A stretch of DNA of 64,000 bases, from NCBI RefSeq assembly GCF_020166105.1, contig NZ_JAIUJY010000002.1, positions 682,001-746,000 of the forward strand, read 5' to 3'. The notes beneath the pieces were generated by a model. It ran no database searches, had not been told where the DNA came from, and saw only the letters and a list, made by a program, of their open reading frames with translations. Numbering within the stretch: the stretch's first letter is position 1; the number at the start of each line of letters is the position of its first letter. The DNA is from Blastococcus sp. LR1 (GTDB taxonomy: Bacteria > Actinomycetota > Actinomycetes > Mycobacteriales > Geodermatophilaceae). Position numbers and translations under genes: made by a program. Shown here in pieces: positions 54,939-63,700 of this stretch.

Positions 54939-55871
54939 ATGCCGTCGAACCAGGTCGCCGAGAGTCGTGTCGTCCACGGGCACAAGCGCGCCTTCGTCCG
55001 GGCGGGAGACGGGCCGGCGCTGCTCCTGCTGCACGGCATCGGGAACAACTGCCAGACCTGGTCGAAGGTGATCGACCGGCTCGCCGAGACGCACACCGTC
55101 ATCGCGCCGGACCTGCTCGGCCACGGCAACTCCGACAAGCCCCGCGGCGACTACTCGCTGGCCGCCTACGCCAACGGCATGCGCGACCTGCTCTCCATCC
55201 TCGACATCGAGAAGGCCACCGTCGTCGGCCACTCCCTCGGTGGCGGCATCGCGCTGCAGTTCGCCTACCAGTTCCCGGAGCGCTGCGAGCGGCTGGCGCT
55301 GGTCGGCAGCGGTGGCCTGGGCCCGGAGCTCTCCGCCGGCCTGCGCGCGGCGACGCTGCCGGGCGCCGAGCTCGTGGTGACCGCGCTGGCGCAGGTCTCC
55401 GCGCCGCTGCGCACCGGCCTGCAGGCGGTGGAGAAGGTCGGGCGCGTGACCGGGTGGCGGCGGATCGGCGATCTCGCCCAGGCCGTCGACGCGCTGCTCG
55501 CGCTCAAGGACATCGAGGCGCGCCGCGCGTTCCTGCGCACCCTGCGCGGCGTCGTCGACGCACGCGGCCAGGCGGTCACCGCGCTGGACCGGATCTACCT
55601 CGCCGACTCCGTCCCGATGCTCGTGATCTGGGGCGCCCAGGACCCGATCGTGCCCGCCCAGCACGCCGAGTCGGTGCGGGCACTCGTGCCCAGCGCCCGG
55701 GTCGAGGTGTTCGACGACGCCGGCCACTGGCCGCACCTCGACGAGCCGGACCGCTTCTGCGACGTCCTCCTGGAGTTCATCGCCGCGACCGAGCCGGCGG
55801 CGCACGACCTGGACAGCTGGCGCCGGCTGCTGGCACAGAACTGGGACGGCGTGCCGCGCCCCGTCCGGTAG
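54939..55871 (+). CDS. Alpha/beta-fold hydrolase
   Basis: A 310-residue hydrolase from ATG 54939; GTG 54936 is equivalent. The oxyanion region is LLLLHGIGNNCQTW, the nucleophile elbow is VVGHSLGGG (Ser), the acid is in VIWGAQDPIVP and the His in DAGHWPHLDEPDRF, so the catalytic triad is complete. The sequence style is that of epoxide-hydrolase/lactonase-like members. The stop codon is TAG. No specific substrate can be read. Confidence 0.9.
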   Translation: MPSNQVAESRVVHGHKRAFVRAGDGPALLLLHGIGNNCQTWSKVIDRLAETHTVIAPDLLGHGNSDKPRGDYSLAAYANGMRDLLSILDIEKATVVGHSLGGGIALQFAYQFPERCERLALVGSGGLGPELSAGLRAATLPGAELVVTALAQVSAPLRTGLQAVEKVGRVTGWRRIGDLAQAVDALLALKDIEARRAFLRTLRGVVDARGQAVTALDRIYLADSVPMLVIWGAQDPIVPAQHAESVRALVPSARVEVFDDAGHWPHLDEPDRFCDVLLEFIAATEPAAHDLDSWRRLLAQNWDGVPRPVR

Positions 55872-55892
55872 CGACCGCCTAGCGTCGTCCCG

Positions 55893-57005
55893 GTGGAGCA
55901 CTGGGACGTCGTCGTCGTGGGTGGCGGCCCGGCGGGAGCGGCGTGCGCACTGGCCGCCCGGCAGGCCTCCCCGGGCGCGCGGGTGCTGGTGCTCGACCGC
56001 GCCGACTTCCCCCGCGACAAGGTCTGCGGCGACGGGATCGCACCCGAGGCGCTCGACGTCCTCGCCGGGCTGGGCGTCGATCCCGCCGCCGTCACCACGG
56101 GGTATCCGGCGGTGCCGCGGCTGCGGCTGCGCTCCCCCGGCGGCACCACCCTGGAGCGGGCCACCGAGCGGCCCTCGCACGTGATTCCCCGCGCCGTCCT
56201 CGACGCCCGGCTGATCGCCGCCGCCCAGGTCGCCGGCGCCGAGCTGCGCAGGCACACGGTCCGTCGGATCACCGTGCGCGCCGATGCCGTGGAGGTCGAC
56301 GGAGCGTTCACCGCCGGCGTGCTGGTGGGCGCCGACGGCGCGGAGTCGGTGGTGCGCCGGGCGCTGGGCGTGCCGCGCAACCGCCCCGACCAGGTGGCGA
56401 TCGCGATCCGCGGGTACGCGCCGTCGGCGGAGGAGGGCGTCCAGGTCATCCTCACCACCGAGCAGCGCTGGCCGGCCTACGCCTGGTCCTTCCCCATCGG
56501 CGACGGACGGGCCAACGTCGGCTACGGCGAGCTCACCTCCGGCGGCGCCACCCGCGCCGGGCTGCTCGAGGGCCTGCACCGGCTGCTCCCCGGCGTGGAG
56601 CCGGACGAGCTGCGTGCGCACCGCCTCCCGCTCAGCACCGGGCGGCCCCGCCAGCCCGACGGGCGGGTCCTGCTGGCCGGCGACGCGGCGTCACTGATCA
56701 ATCCGCTGACCGGCGAGGGGATCTTCTACGCGGTGCTCTCCGGCGCCCTCGCGGGTCGGGCCGCAGCCCGGGGCGCGGAGGCGGGGGCGGTCCACCGGCG
56801 AGCGCTGACGCGCCGGCTGGGCGCGCACCTGCGCTCCTCGTCGGCGGCCTCCCGGCTGAGCCGGTGGCCGCTGCTCATGGACGCCGTCTTCCGGGGCGCC
56901 GCGGCCGACCAGCGGGTGTTCGACGACGTCGTCGCCCTGGGGCTGGCCGACGGCCGGCTGACCCCCCGCACGCTGCTCGCGGCGAGCCGGCGGCTGCGCA
57001 GCTAG
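55893..57005 (+). CDS. Geranylgeranyl reductase-family FAD-dependent oxidoreductase
   Basis: A 370-residue flavoprotein. FAD is bound by VVVVGGGPAGAACAL (GGGPAG at 10-15), CGDG (about 46-49) and LLAGDAASLINPLTGEGI. The layout is that of GGR-type enzymes that saturate isoprenoid chains; the mycobacterial member MenJ acts on menaquinone. MenB lies 3.5 kb away, which suits a quinone role but proves nothing. It follows the hydrolase gene after 21 bases and ends in TAG. Confidence 0.88.
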   Translation: MEHWDVVVVGGGPAGAACALAARQASPGARVLVLDRADFPRDKVCGDGIAPEALDVLAGLGVDPAAVTTGYPAVPRLRLRSPGGTTLERATERPSHVIPRAVLDARLIAAAQVAGAELRRHTVRRITVRADAVEVDGAFTAGVLVGADGAESVVRRALGVPRNRPDQVAIAIRGYAPSAEEGVQVILTTEQRWPAYAWSFPIGDGRANVGYGELTSGGATRAGLLEGLHRLLPGVEPDELRAHRLPLSTGRPRQPDGRVLLAGDAASLINPLTGEGIFYAVLSGALAGRAAARGAEAGAVHRRALTRRLGAHLRSSSAASRLSRWPLLMDAVFRGAAADQRVFDDVVALGLADGRLTPRTLLAASRRLRS

Positions 57006-57018
57006 GTCAGGCGCCGGG

Positions 57019-58053
57019 TCAGGCGAACGCGGCCGCGACGCGTCCGCGACCGGCACGCTTGGCGGTGTAGAGGGCGTCGTCGGCCGCGGCGTAGAGCGCC
57101 CGCAGGTCGCCGGTCGTGCGGTCCGCGTGCGCCACGCCGAGGCTGATCGAGAGCCCGTAGAGGGTGCCGTCGGGCAGCACGAGCGGCTCGCCGCGCACGG
57201 CGTCCAGCAGCTGCTCCGCCCGGTGCACGGCGGCCTCGCGCGAGCAGCTGCGCAGGAGCACCGCCACCTCGTCGCCACCCATGCGGCTCACGACGGCGTC
57301 GCTGGCGCGGACCTGCCGCTTGATGATCGTGGCCAGGTGCACGAGCGCGTCGTCTCCGGCGAGGTGCCCGTGCCGGTCGTTGATGGTCTTGAACTCGTCG
57401 ACGTCGACGAGCAGCAGCGCGGTGCCGTCGTCGGAACGGGAGAGGGCGGTGGTGAGCGCCTGGTCGAGCACCCGGCGGGTGACCAGGCCGGTCAGCGTGT
57501 CGATGTCGGCCTGCTGCTTCAGCGCTCGGACGAGGCGGTCCTGGGAGTTGGTGGAGCGGGCCAGCAGCGTTCCGGTGACGCCGAGCATGGTGCCGAAGAA
57601 GACGAAGTCGCTGAGCGCCGACTCCACGGTGTGGCTGGTGAACAGCATGATGCCGCCGGCCACGACGGAGAGCAGCGTGACCAGGAGCGCGCCGACCGTC
57701 CGCAGGTGGAACCCCGCGTAGAGGACGACGAAGACGAGGAACGCCTGGGCGCGGGTCGAGGTGCCGCCCGCCGAGACGGCGAGGGTGCACAGCACCGTCA
57801 CGCCGACGACGGCCAGCGCGAGGAAGCCACCCACCCGGTCCAGCCGCGCCGCGGAGATCCGGTGGAGGCCGCCGGCGGCCAGCAGCAGCCCGGCGAAGCA
57901 GGCCCAGACGACGCCCCGGCTCGCGTCACCGGCGGCGCTGGGCCCGAGGAGACCGACGAGTCCCATCATGGCGGCGCAGACCAGCAGCACGATCACCGCG
58001 GTGCGCGCGGCGGCACGCGGGTCGCGGGCTCGCAGCGACGACGGAATCCTCAC
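57019..58053 (-). CDS. Membrane-bound diguanylate cyclase (GGDEF variant GGDEV)
   Basis: A 344-residue protein from GTG 58053. Six hydrophobic segments (about 18-165) form a membrane sensor region, followed by the cyclase domain: TLTGLVTRRVLDQAL, LLLVDVDEFKTINDRHGHLAGDDALVHLA, and SRMGGDEVAVLL. The signature's last residue is V instead of F, which other active cyclases tolerate. There is no EAL domain. It converges with the flavoprotein gene. Confidence 0.92.
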   Translation of the reverse strand: MRIPSSLRARDPRAAARTAVIVLLVCAAMMGLVGLLGPSAAGDASRGVVWACFAGLLLAAGGLHRISAARLDRVGGFLALAVVGVTVLCTLAVSAGGTSTRAQAFLVFVVLYAGFHLRTVGALLVTLLSVVAGGIMLFTSHTVESALSDFVFFGTMLGVTGTLLARSTNSQDRLVRALKQQADIDTLTGLVTRRVLDQALTTALSRSDDGTALLLVDVDEFKTINDRHGHLAGDDALVHLATIIKRQVRASDAVVSRMGGDEVAVLLRSCSREAAVHRAEQLLDAVRGEPLVLPDGTLYGLSISLGVAHADRTTGDLRALYAAADDALYTAKRAGRGRVAAAFA

Positions 58054-58139
58054 ACCACCCCATCGGCAGCGGGCGGCCCTTTCCGTAGCGACCGGACGCA
58101 GATCACTTTTTAGTTGTGCCCAATCGGAGTGGGGGCGAC

Positions 58140-58973
58140 TCAGCGCAGCGCGGTCACCATCGAGCAGCCGACCGGCCCGAGCGTCTGGACCACGAACCCG
58201 AGCTGGGCGAGCACGTCGGCGAGCGTGACGTTCATCAGCTCCTGGACCGCCGCGTCGGCGTCCGGGCCGCGCGAGCCGGAGGTGCTCATCCGGGAGTGCG
58301 TGCGCCAGCTGACCAGGACGCTGCAGTTCTCGGCGTCGGGGGCCAGCCAGACCCCGCCGGAGGCGATCTCCTTCGTGGTGTCGAAGAGCGGCAGGCCGGC
58401 CTCGAGGAGCGCCGCGGTGATCTCCACGACGAGGGTGGTCAGCGGGTCGGTGTCCGACAGCAGGTCGTTCCAGTCCTCGGGCAGCCGGTCCAGCTGGTCG
58501 CCGAGCTCGTTCAGCCAGGCCCGGTCCGCCGGGGAGGGGCGGGGGGCGACGGTGCCGTTGCCGCGCCGGGCGCCGTAGACCGTCAGGGCGGGGGCCTCGG
58601 AGTCCAGAGCGGCCCAGTCGGCGTCGAGCTCGTCCTCGAACGGACCGGCCAGCACCTCCGCCGTCTCGCCGACCAGCCACCAGGCCGGAGCCGAGGGCGC
58701 CGGTGCCGGCGCCTCGGCGGGGCGCTCGGCGAGGGCGACCGCCTGCGCCTGCGGCTGCGGCTGGGCGGCAGCGGCGGTCCCGGCCCGGCCGGGGGTGCGA
58801 CGGCCCGCGGGGTGGTTGCTCATGCTCCGGGCGATCGCCGCCTCGGCGGCGCGGGCCCCGTTGCGTTCGAACTCGTAGCGGGCGGTCGAACTGGCCCCGA
58901 GGAGCACCACCACCGCGGTGGTCAGGAGAAAACCAAGCACTGCGGTAGCCGGCCACAACAGCAACGTGCCCAT
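58140..58973 (-). CDS. Single-TM protein of unknown function
   Basis: A 277-residue protein from ATG 58973 (GTG 58979 is possible, with GGAG upstream). An N-terminal helix (about 5-26, LLWPATAVLGFLLTTAVVVLLG) is followed by a Pro/Ala/Gln linker and a folded region with VYGARRGNGTV, WLNELGDQLDRLPEDW, and LVSWRTHSRMSTSG near the end. No catalytic motif or family is recognised. Confidence 0.65.
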   Translation of the reverse strand: MGTLLLWPATAVLGFLLTTAVVVLLGASSTARYEFERNGARAAEAAIARSMSNHPAGRRTPGRAGTAAAAQPQPQAQAVALAERPAEAPAPAPSAPAWWLVGETAEVLAGPFEDELDADWAALDSEAPALTVYGARRGNGTVAPRPSPADRAWLNELGDQLDRLPEDWNDLLSDTDPLTTLVVEITAALLEAGLPLFDTTKEIASGGVWLAPDAENCSVLVSWRTHSRMSTSGSRGPDADAAVQELMNVTLADVLAQLGFVVQTLGPVGCSMVTALR

Positions 58974-58979
58974 GGTCAC

Positions 58980-59342
58980 GGGGGAGCTCCTCGACGCCTT
59001 CGACCGCGGCGGGAAGTACCGCGGTGTGATGCAGAAGTTACGGCCTCCGGGGGCTCCGACCGGCCGGTTCCGAGCCACTCCCGACCGGCCCGTCACCGGA
59101 TCGTTGCGGCGCACCCCGGGACACCCCGGTGACCCCTCCCCCAGCCCGGCGTCATGTCGACATGAGCGGGCTTGACCTGCGGAAACGCGCCTGTTCTCCC
59201 CCAGTTGCACCGACGGTGACGTGCCCGCCCGGCCGGTCGCGGCGCGTCGCGCGATGCGGCGTTCTGCGCGTCCCGGCGATGTGCGGCGCGGGCGCGTTCC
59301 GGAGGCCGGGATGCGCCCGTCGCGCACATCGCCGGACAGGGG
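58980..59342. other. Intergenic stretch before tRNA-Ser
   Basis: No gene recognised. It contains the 14-base perfect palindrome TCATGTCGACATGA at 59152-59165, a possible regulator site. The rest has GC-rich sequence without a convincing frame. Confidence 0.4.
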
Positions 59343-59430
59343 CGGAGGGCGTGGGATTCGAACCCACGAAGAGGGATTACCTCTTAGCGGTTTTCAAGAC
59401 CGCCGCCATCGGCCACTAGGCGAGCCCTCC
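59343..59430 (-). tRNA. tRNA-Ser (anticodon UGA)
   Basis: A full class II tRNA on the minus strand. The acceptor arms are GGAGGGC at the 5' end (59430-59424) and GCCCTCC near the 3' end (59350-59344), with discriminator G at 59343. The anticodon arm reads GCGGT-CTTGAAA-ACCGC, giving anticodon TGA. A long variable arm and the T-arm GTGGGTTCGAATCCCAC are present. The 5' half is repeated at 63554-63593. Confidence 0.95.
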
Positions 59431-59431
59431 T
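59392..59431. repeat. Left 40-bp direct repeat (att-like, within tRNA-Ser)
   Basis: The 40 bases from the anticodon loop to the 5' end of tRNA-Ser are identical to 63554-63593, same orientation. They probably mark the left end of an integrated element that carried its own copy of the tRNA 5' half. Confidence 0.85.
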
Positions 59432-60183
59432 AGCTGCATCGACGTCGCGTTACCTGTGTCGATGCCGCTATGGCGTGCCCTGGTGCTGCCCCCTCTTCGC
59501 CACTAGGGACCGCTTCGTGCCACTGCTTGCTGCACGACCTGTTGCACGCCACGGCAATGCTACGGAGCCCGTCCAGCACTTGGAGGGCTCGGGTCAGCGG
59601 GACTCACGGCTCGATGCCGCGGTCCTTGCCCAGCCGGCGGTTGAGGTCCCGAGCGTCGGCCGACTCAGGGCAAGCCGAGCGCTCTTCGAGCGTTGACGGC
59701 TCCCTGGCACGCCTCGACGGCGTCGGTCGTAGGGTCCTGGCTCGGGTCATCAACTCGGCTTCGAGCCGACCGCTCTCGCTCCGGTGCGTGATACCGAGCA
59801 TCGGTCTGGCCGGCCAAGCGCACTGCAGCCACTGTCGGTCGCCGCCACTCTTCCCCGGCGCCCGCTCGTAGAGCGCACTGTGATGGGCAGGGTCTCCGCT
59901 TTCTTGGCGGAGGTCCCAAAGGCTGATCGCCCGCGCGAGGTGACGAGTCGAGCAGCGGGAGCCCACTCGTTGCGGAACAGCATCGACAGAGAAAGGGACC
60001 GTCCTGCGGTCACCACAGTTGCCGCGGCAAGAAGATGGCGGGAGCGCTGGACACGACAGCTCGGGTGGTGTCCCCGACGCCGCAGGCGTCGGAAACCGAT
60101 TGCGCATCGGCCCGGCGGTCCGTGAGCGTCGAGCGACGTCGACGAGCGCAGCTCAATAGTGTCGTAGCGGCGCTCTAACGTCG
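59432..60183. other. Gene-poor left end of the island
   Basis: About 750 bases with several overlapping frames on both strands but no recognisable protein. The longest (minus, 59604-60107) is Arg/Ser-rich without motifs. It may be a decayed integrase or leader region; I see no tyrosine-recombinase R-H-R-Y pattern. Confidence 0.4.
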
Positions 60184-61392
60184 GTGACCGTGGCACCCAT
60201 CAACCTGCACACCAGTCGGCCGTCGGTCTATCTGGATCAGTGGGTGTGGATCGACATGGCGAAGGCCGTCGCGGGAAAGCCCCGCCGTCCCGAGGACCCC
60301 AAGGTGCTGGACGCCTTGCGCGAAGCAGCTGTAGCCGGCGTCGCTTTCCCGCTGTCGCCCGCGCACTATTACGAGACCTTCAAAATCAAGGACCCCGCTC
60401 AGCGTCACAACCTGGCACGGGTGATGGCGTCGGTTTCATACTTCCGAACCCTGGGGGGCGGACGCCAGCTGATACGTCACCAAATGCTCAACGCCATGCA
60501 CGAGACCTTCGGGCGCCCGACGTTCCGCCCGAAGCCACCCGAACCGCTGGGCCTCGGAGCGGCGTTCGCCTTCACCGGTAAGCAAGGCCTGATGACGGTG
60601 CGCGACACGGACACCGGGGCGCAGACAACCGAGGAGCGGCTACCCGGCGTCGGGGCGCTACAGCGGAAGTGCGCGCAGCTGGGCGAGACGATGCTGATCG
60701 CCGGCCCCACCGACGACGAGGTCGCCATGTTGCGCAAGAACGGCTACATGCCCGAGGTCACTGAGGCGATGGCCGCCAGTCGCCTGGCGTGGGAGGAGCT
60801 CTACGTCTCCTTGCTGCGCGATCAAAAGCGCATCAGCGTCACGGAGATGCGGGTGCAGGTCATGGCCCGAGAGCTGTTCCATGAGCATCTCGATCTCTTC
60901 AACGAGCTGCTGGCCGAGTACCGCTTGGATTTAGAGCGGGCCCTAGGGATCGACCTCCAACACCCCGGTTCGGGTCGCCCCAAGATGATGGCGCTTTCGG
61001 ACCGCATCCCCTCGATGCGCCTCGCGGCAGAAATGAAGGTGGCGCTGTTCCGCAACGCCCAGCGGACGTGGAAGCTCAACGACGTCTACGACATCGACGC
61101 GCTGAGCTTGGCCATCCCCTACTGCCACGTTGTCGTGACCGACGCGGACGCAGCAGACCGAGTGCGGCGCACCAAGGGCGACCAGCGCCACGACACGCCT
61201 GTCTTGAGCACCTTTGACCCGCTGCTGGAGCGCTTGCCCGATCTCGTTGCAGCGGCTCGCGCCCTCGGCGGTGACCCCACAGGCTGGGATGTCAGCGGTC
61301 CTGGCGAAGGCTTCGTCACCACGTTGCCGGATGGCTCCTGGCCTTCACTTCGCCCGACGTCGAAGAACGATGACGCGTGCACTTATCGTTGA
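60184..61392 (+). CDS. PIN-like domain protein, candidate ribonuclease
   Basis: A 402-residue protein from GTG 60184. The N-terminus has SVYLDQWVWIDMAKA with D18 and D24, like the first acidic strand of PIN domains. Near the C-terminus NDVYDIDALSLAIPYCHVVVTD (about 299-320) supplies the other acidic residues (D300, D303, D305, D320) in the order expected of PIN-like proteins. A long helical insertion lies between. PIN nucleases cut RNA and are common in toxin and defence systems. The function here is inferred. Composition is less GC-rich than the flanks, in keeping with the island. Confidence 0.65.
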   Translation: MTVAPINLHTSRPSVYLDQWVWIDMAKAVAGKPRRPEDPKVLDALREAAVAGVAFPLSPAHYYETFKIKDPAQRHNLARVMASVSYFRTLGGGRQLIRHQMLNAMHETFGRPTFRPKPPEPLGLGAAFAFTGKQGLMTVRDTDTGAQTTEERLPGVGALQRKCAQLGETMLIAGPTDDEVAMLRKNGYMPEVTEAMAASRLAWEELYVSLLRDQKRISVTEMRVQVMARELFHEHLDLFNELLAEYRLDLERALGIDLQHPGSGRPKMMALSDRIPSMRLAAEMKVALFRNAQRTWKLNDVYDIDALSLAIPYCHVVVTDADAADRVRRTKGDQRHDTPVLSTFDPLLERLPDLVAAARALGGDPTGWDVSGPGEGFVTTLPDGSWPSLRPTSKNDDACTYR

Positions 61393-61568
61393 TCTCCGCG
61401 CTGACTAGACGGCACCCGATCCCCGGAGGTCCTCATGGGTCACACTGGGCTACTCCGAGGTTCATCCCCGATGAGAAGGGCGGCACCGGCGCGGCCTACC
61501 TGGCCTGCGCCACAGCCCACCTCGGCGCCGTCGTCAACACCACCGAGCGGCTGAGGACCGACGCCTAG
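61377..61568 (+). CDS. Short frame, possible gene remnant
   Basis: A 63-codon frame between the two larger island genes, overlapping the end of the first by 16 bases. It ends RFIPDEKGGTGAAYLACATAHLGAVVNTTERLRTDA with a TAG stop. The last 35 residues look protein-like (helical, Ala-rich) while the first part does not, suggesting the tail of a lost gene. No family recognised. Confidence 0.3.
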   Translation: MHLSLISALTRRHPIPGGPHGSHWATPRFIPDEKGGTGAAYLACATAHLGAVVNTTERLRTDA

Positions 61569-61577
61569 CCTTATCTT

Positions 61578-62648
61578 GTGGCTGTCCCCGTCGAGGTGTG
61601 GCTTTCCGACCGTTTTCTACCGCTGCTGTACAAACTGGCCCGCGCCGACGAAATCTCTCAGGAGCTTTCCGAGGTGTTGTTCGCCTACGCGAGTCGCGAT
61701 CCCGTTCGCCTCGAAGCCGACATCAGAGGCGACCGTGAGTTCTGTCGACTCGCGTCGGTCGCGCCTCCCCCGCCGCGTATCGGGCTGTTGTTCGGCGACG
61801 CCATCCAACAGCTTCGCTCGTGCCTGGATCACGCGGTGCTAATGGTGCTCGAAGAGGTGCGTGGGCGCGCGCTCGACGCAAACGAGGCGCGAAACACCGA
61901 ATTTCCCGTCTGCCGCACCTCCGCCACCTTCCGAAGGTGGACCAAAAGGCGATCGGAGATGCTGCCCGAACTGTCCGAGGGCTCGCTGCTGTACCAGCGG
62001 CTAGCCGCGCTGCAACCGTTCGCCGCGCAGCAGATCGACGCCGATGTGGCCGTCCCGATCCATGACGAGTCTCGACAACTGTTCACCACGCCCATGGACT
62101 CTGATGGCACCCCCCTGGTGGAGCACCATCCGTTGCTCGGGCTGGCGGCCTGGTCCAACGAAGACAAGCACCGCCGGCTCAGCGTCGCCTTCGTCCGGCC
62201 CGTTTTTCCTCGGATCGTGCCGGTACCGGGGTTCCCTGGCGGCGAGTCGGCCTACCAGTGGCACGTTCCGGCCGGCGCCGCGCTTGAGCCTGGCATGGAC
62301 ATCTTCTCGGTAGAATGGGGGACGCGCATGGTCGTCGACCTGTACCCCTACCCATCGATTCGACGACCCGAGACCGGCTTGTGGCGGCCAATCCTGCCCG
62401 AGCTGAACCTGTATCAGCGCTACGTGGCCGAGCTGACATTGCCCTTTTTGTTGACGGGCGCCCGCGACGCCGCGCCGCTGCCGTCCCAGGCTTCGACCGT
62501 TGTCCCGCTGGGCAGTGCCGCGCAGGCAGGGATGTTGCCCGCTGGCTACTACTGGCGCAGTGCAGCCCAGCAGGCAGCCGCAGCTGCTGCGCTGGCAGCC
62601 TCCAACAATCGCAACGAGGAAATGACCCGACGCTTCTACCCACGCTGA
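61578..62648 (+). CDS. Protein with HEPN-like Rx4H motif
   Basis: A 356-residue protein from GTG 61578. The segment LLFGDAIQQLRSCLDHAVLMVLEEV (71-95) places R80 and H85 in an Rx4H arrangement within an amphipathic helix, as in HEPN ribonucleases, and resembles the GDxxHxLRSALDH pattern of many uncharacterised proteins. The middle carries HHPLLGLAAWSNEDKHRRLSVAF, and the end is a low-complexity Ala/Gln stretch. There is no membrane helix. HEPN activity is an inference from one motif. Confidence 0.6.
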   Translation: MAVPVEVWLSDRFLPLLYKLARADEISQELSEVLFAYASRDPVRLEADIRGDREFCRLASVAPPPPRIGLLFGDAIQQLRSCLDHAVLMVLEEVRGRALDANEARNTEFPVCRTSATFRRWTKRRSEMLPELSEGSLLYQRLAALQPFAAQQIDADVAVPIHDESRQLFTTPMDSDGTPLVEHHPLLGLAAWSNEDKHRRLSVAFVRPVFPRIVPVPGFPGGESAYQWHVPAGAALEPGMDIFSVEWGTRMVVDLYPYPSIRRPETGLWRPILPELNLYQRYVAELTLPFLLTGARDAAPLPSQASTVVPLGSAAQAGMLPAGYYWRSAAQQAAAAAALAASNNRNEEMTRRFYPR

Positions 62649-62830
62649 CCAACGACGCTGCGGGCATAGGGCCCCGGCTTATGCGGCCTCCGGGTCGGTC
62701 CTGTGCACCGCCATGTATCGACCACACAGCCCGGTCGAGCCGTCCAGCAAGGTGGGGCAACGGCGAGGGCCGCCTTAAGTACCTAGTTCAAGAACTCCGC
62801 AACGGGCTCCATCAACTGGGGAGACACGCC

Positions 62831-63445
62831 CTAGTCGTCCAAGTCACCGCCCGGCCCAGTCATGTCCAACACGGCTGCGAGCGCACCCCTGGCGCCCTGG
62901 ACCTCGGCAATAGCCTCCTCGACCCGCTTGCGCCAAGGAGCAACGACGGGGCCTCGGAGGAGCCACTCCGGTAGGTAAGTCGGAAGCGTCGCTACGGCTG
63001 ACGCTGCTTCGTCGAACGCCGTGGCCACTGCCGTGACTTCCTTACGAATTGCAGGCCGCGCCTTGAGCTTGACTGCCGACAGCGGGACAGCGAAGTCCAA
63101 GGCGGCGTCCGTGACCTCCCGGTTCCACTGCTGCGCCCACCTCCACCCGAGCAGCCTGCGCCGAAGTCGTGGTCGACCCAGGAGATCTGTCATGCGAATG
63201 AGGCGAGCCAGAGCGACCGACACGGCTGCATCGAACTGAACGCAAGACTCCAGCTCGGCTGCCCTGGCGGAGCGTGTGGCTTCGACGTTCCACTGCGCAT
63301 GGCGAGCCGCGATCCGATCGACGAACTCGCGAGACTGCAGCCGACGCTGCTGACGCCCGCTCAGCCACACCACGGCGATCGAGCCGACCACCGCGACGAT
63401 CGCCGCCGCCAGCGTGGCCCCGGCAGGGATGCGGACGTCACTCAT
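62831..63445 (-). CDS. Small N-terminally anchored helical protein
   Basis: A 204-residue protein from ATG 63445. A helix at about 8-29 (ATLAAAIVAVVGSIAVVWLSG) is followed by a basic patch and a long, mostly helical cytoplasmic part with many Arg and Ala. It converges with the Rx4H gene across 182 bases. The pattern (one TM, then helical domain) resembles small effectors in some defence loci, but no family is recognised. Confidence 0.6.
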   Translation of the reverse strand: MSDVRIPAGATLAAAIVAVVGSIAVVWLSGRQQRRLQSREFVDRIAARHAQWNVEATRSARAAELESCVQFDAAVSVALARLIRMTDLLGRPRLRRRLLGWRWAQQWNREVTDAALDFAVPLSAVKLKARPAIRKEVTAVATAFDEAASAVATLPTYLPEWLLRGPVVAPWRKRVEEAIAEVQGARGALAAVLDMTGPGGDLDD

Positions 63446-63553
63446 GGGCTCTTCCTACGTCAGCTGGGCCACGGCACAGGCCAAGGTGGGCGAGTCGCTC
63501 TCGCACGGGTGTTGCACGACCGCTTGACCGCGGGCGCCGCCAATGCGCTGAGC

Positions 63554-63593
63554 TTTCAAGACCGCCGCCATCGGCCACTAGGCGAGCCCTCCT
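63554..63593. repeat. Right 40-bp direct repeat (att-like)
   Basis: An exact copy of 59392-59431, from TTTCAAGACC to GAGCCCTCCT. It lacks the 3' half of the tRNA, so it is not a tRNA gene. It marks the probable right end of the island. Confidence 0.85.
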
Positions 63594-63700
63594 GGCGCCG
63601 TCGAGGCTAGTGCGTGCGGAACCGGCGCCGCCCGGCACGGGTGGGCGCGGGATCAGCACCCGGCGTCGGGGCGCCCGGACGACGGGTCCAGCATGGAGGG

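Noticed and set aside
59604-60107. Decayed integrase in the island
   Set aside because: No recombinase motif could be found in any frame, so the idea is left as unproven.
63554-63593. Second tRNA-Ser gene
   Set aside because: Only the 5' half is present; the variable arm, T-arm and 3' acceptor strand are missing.
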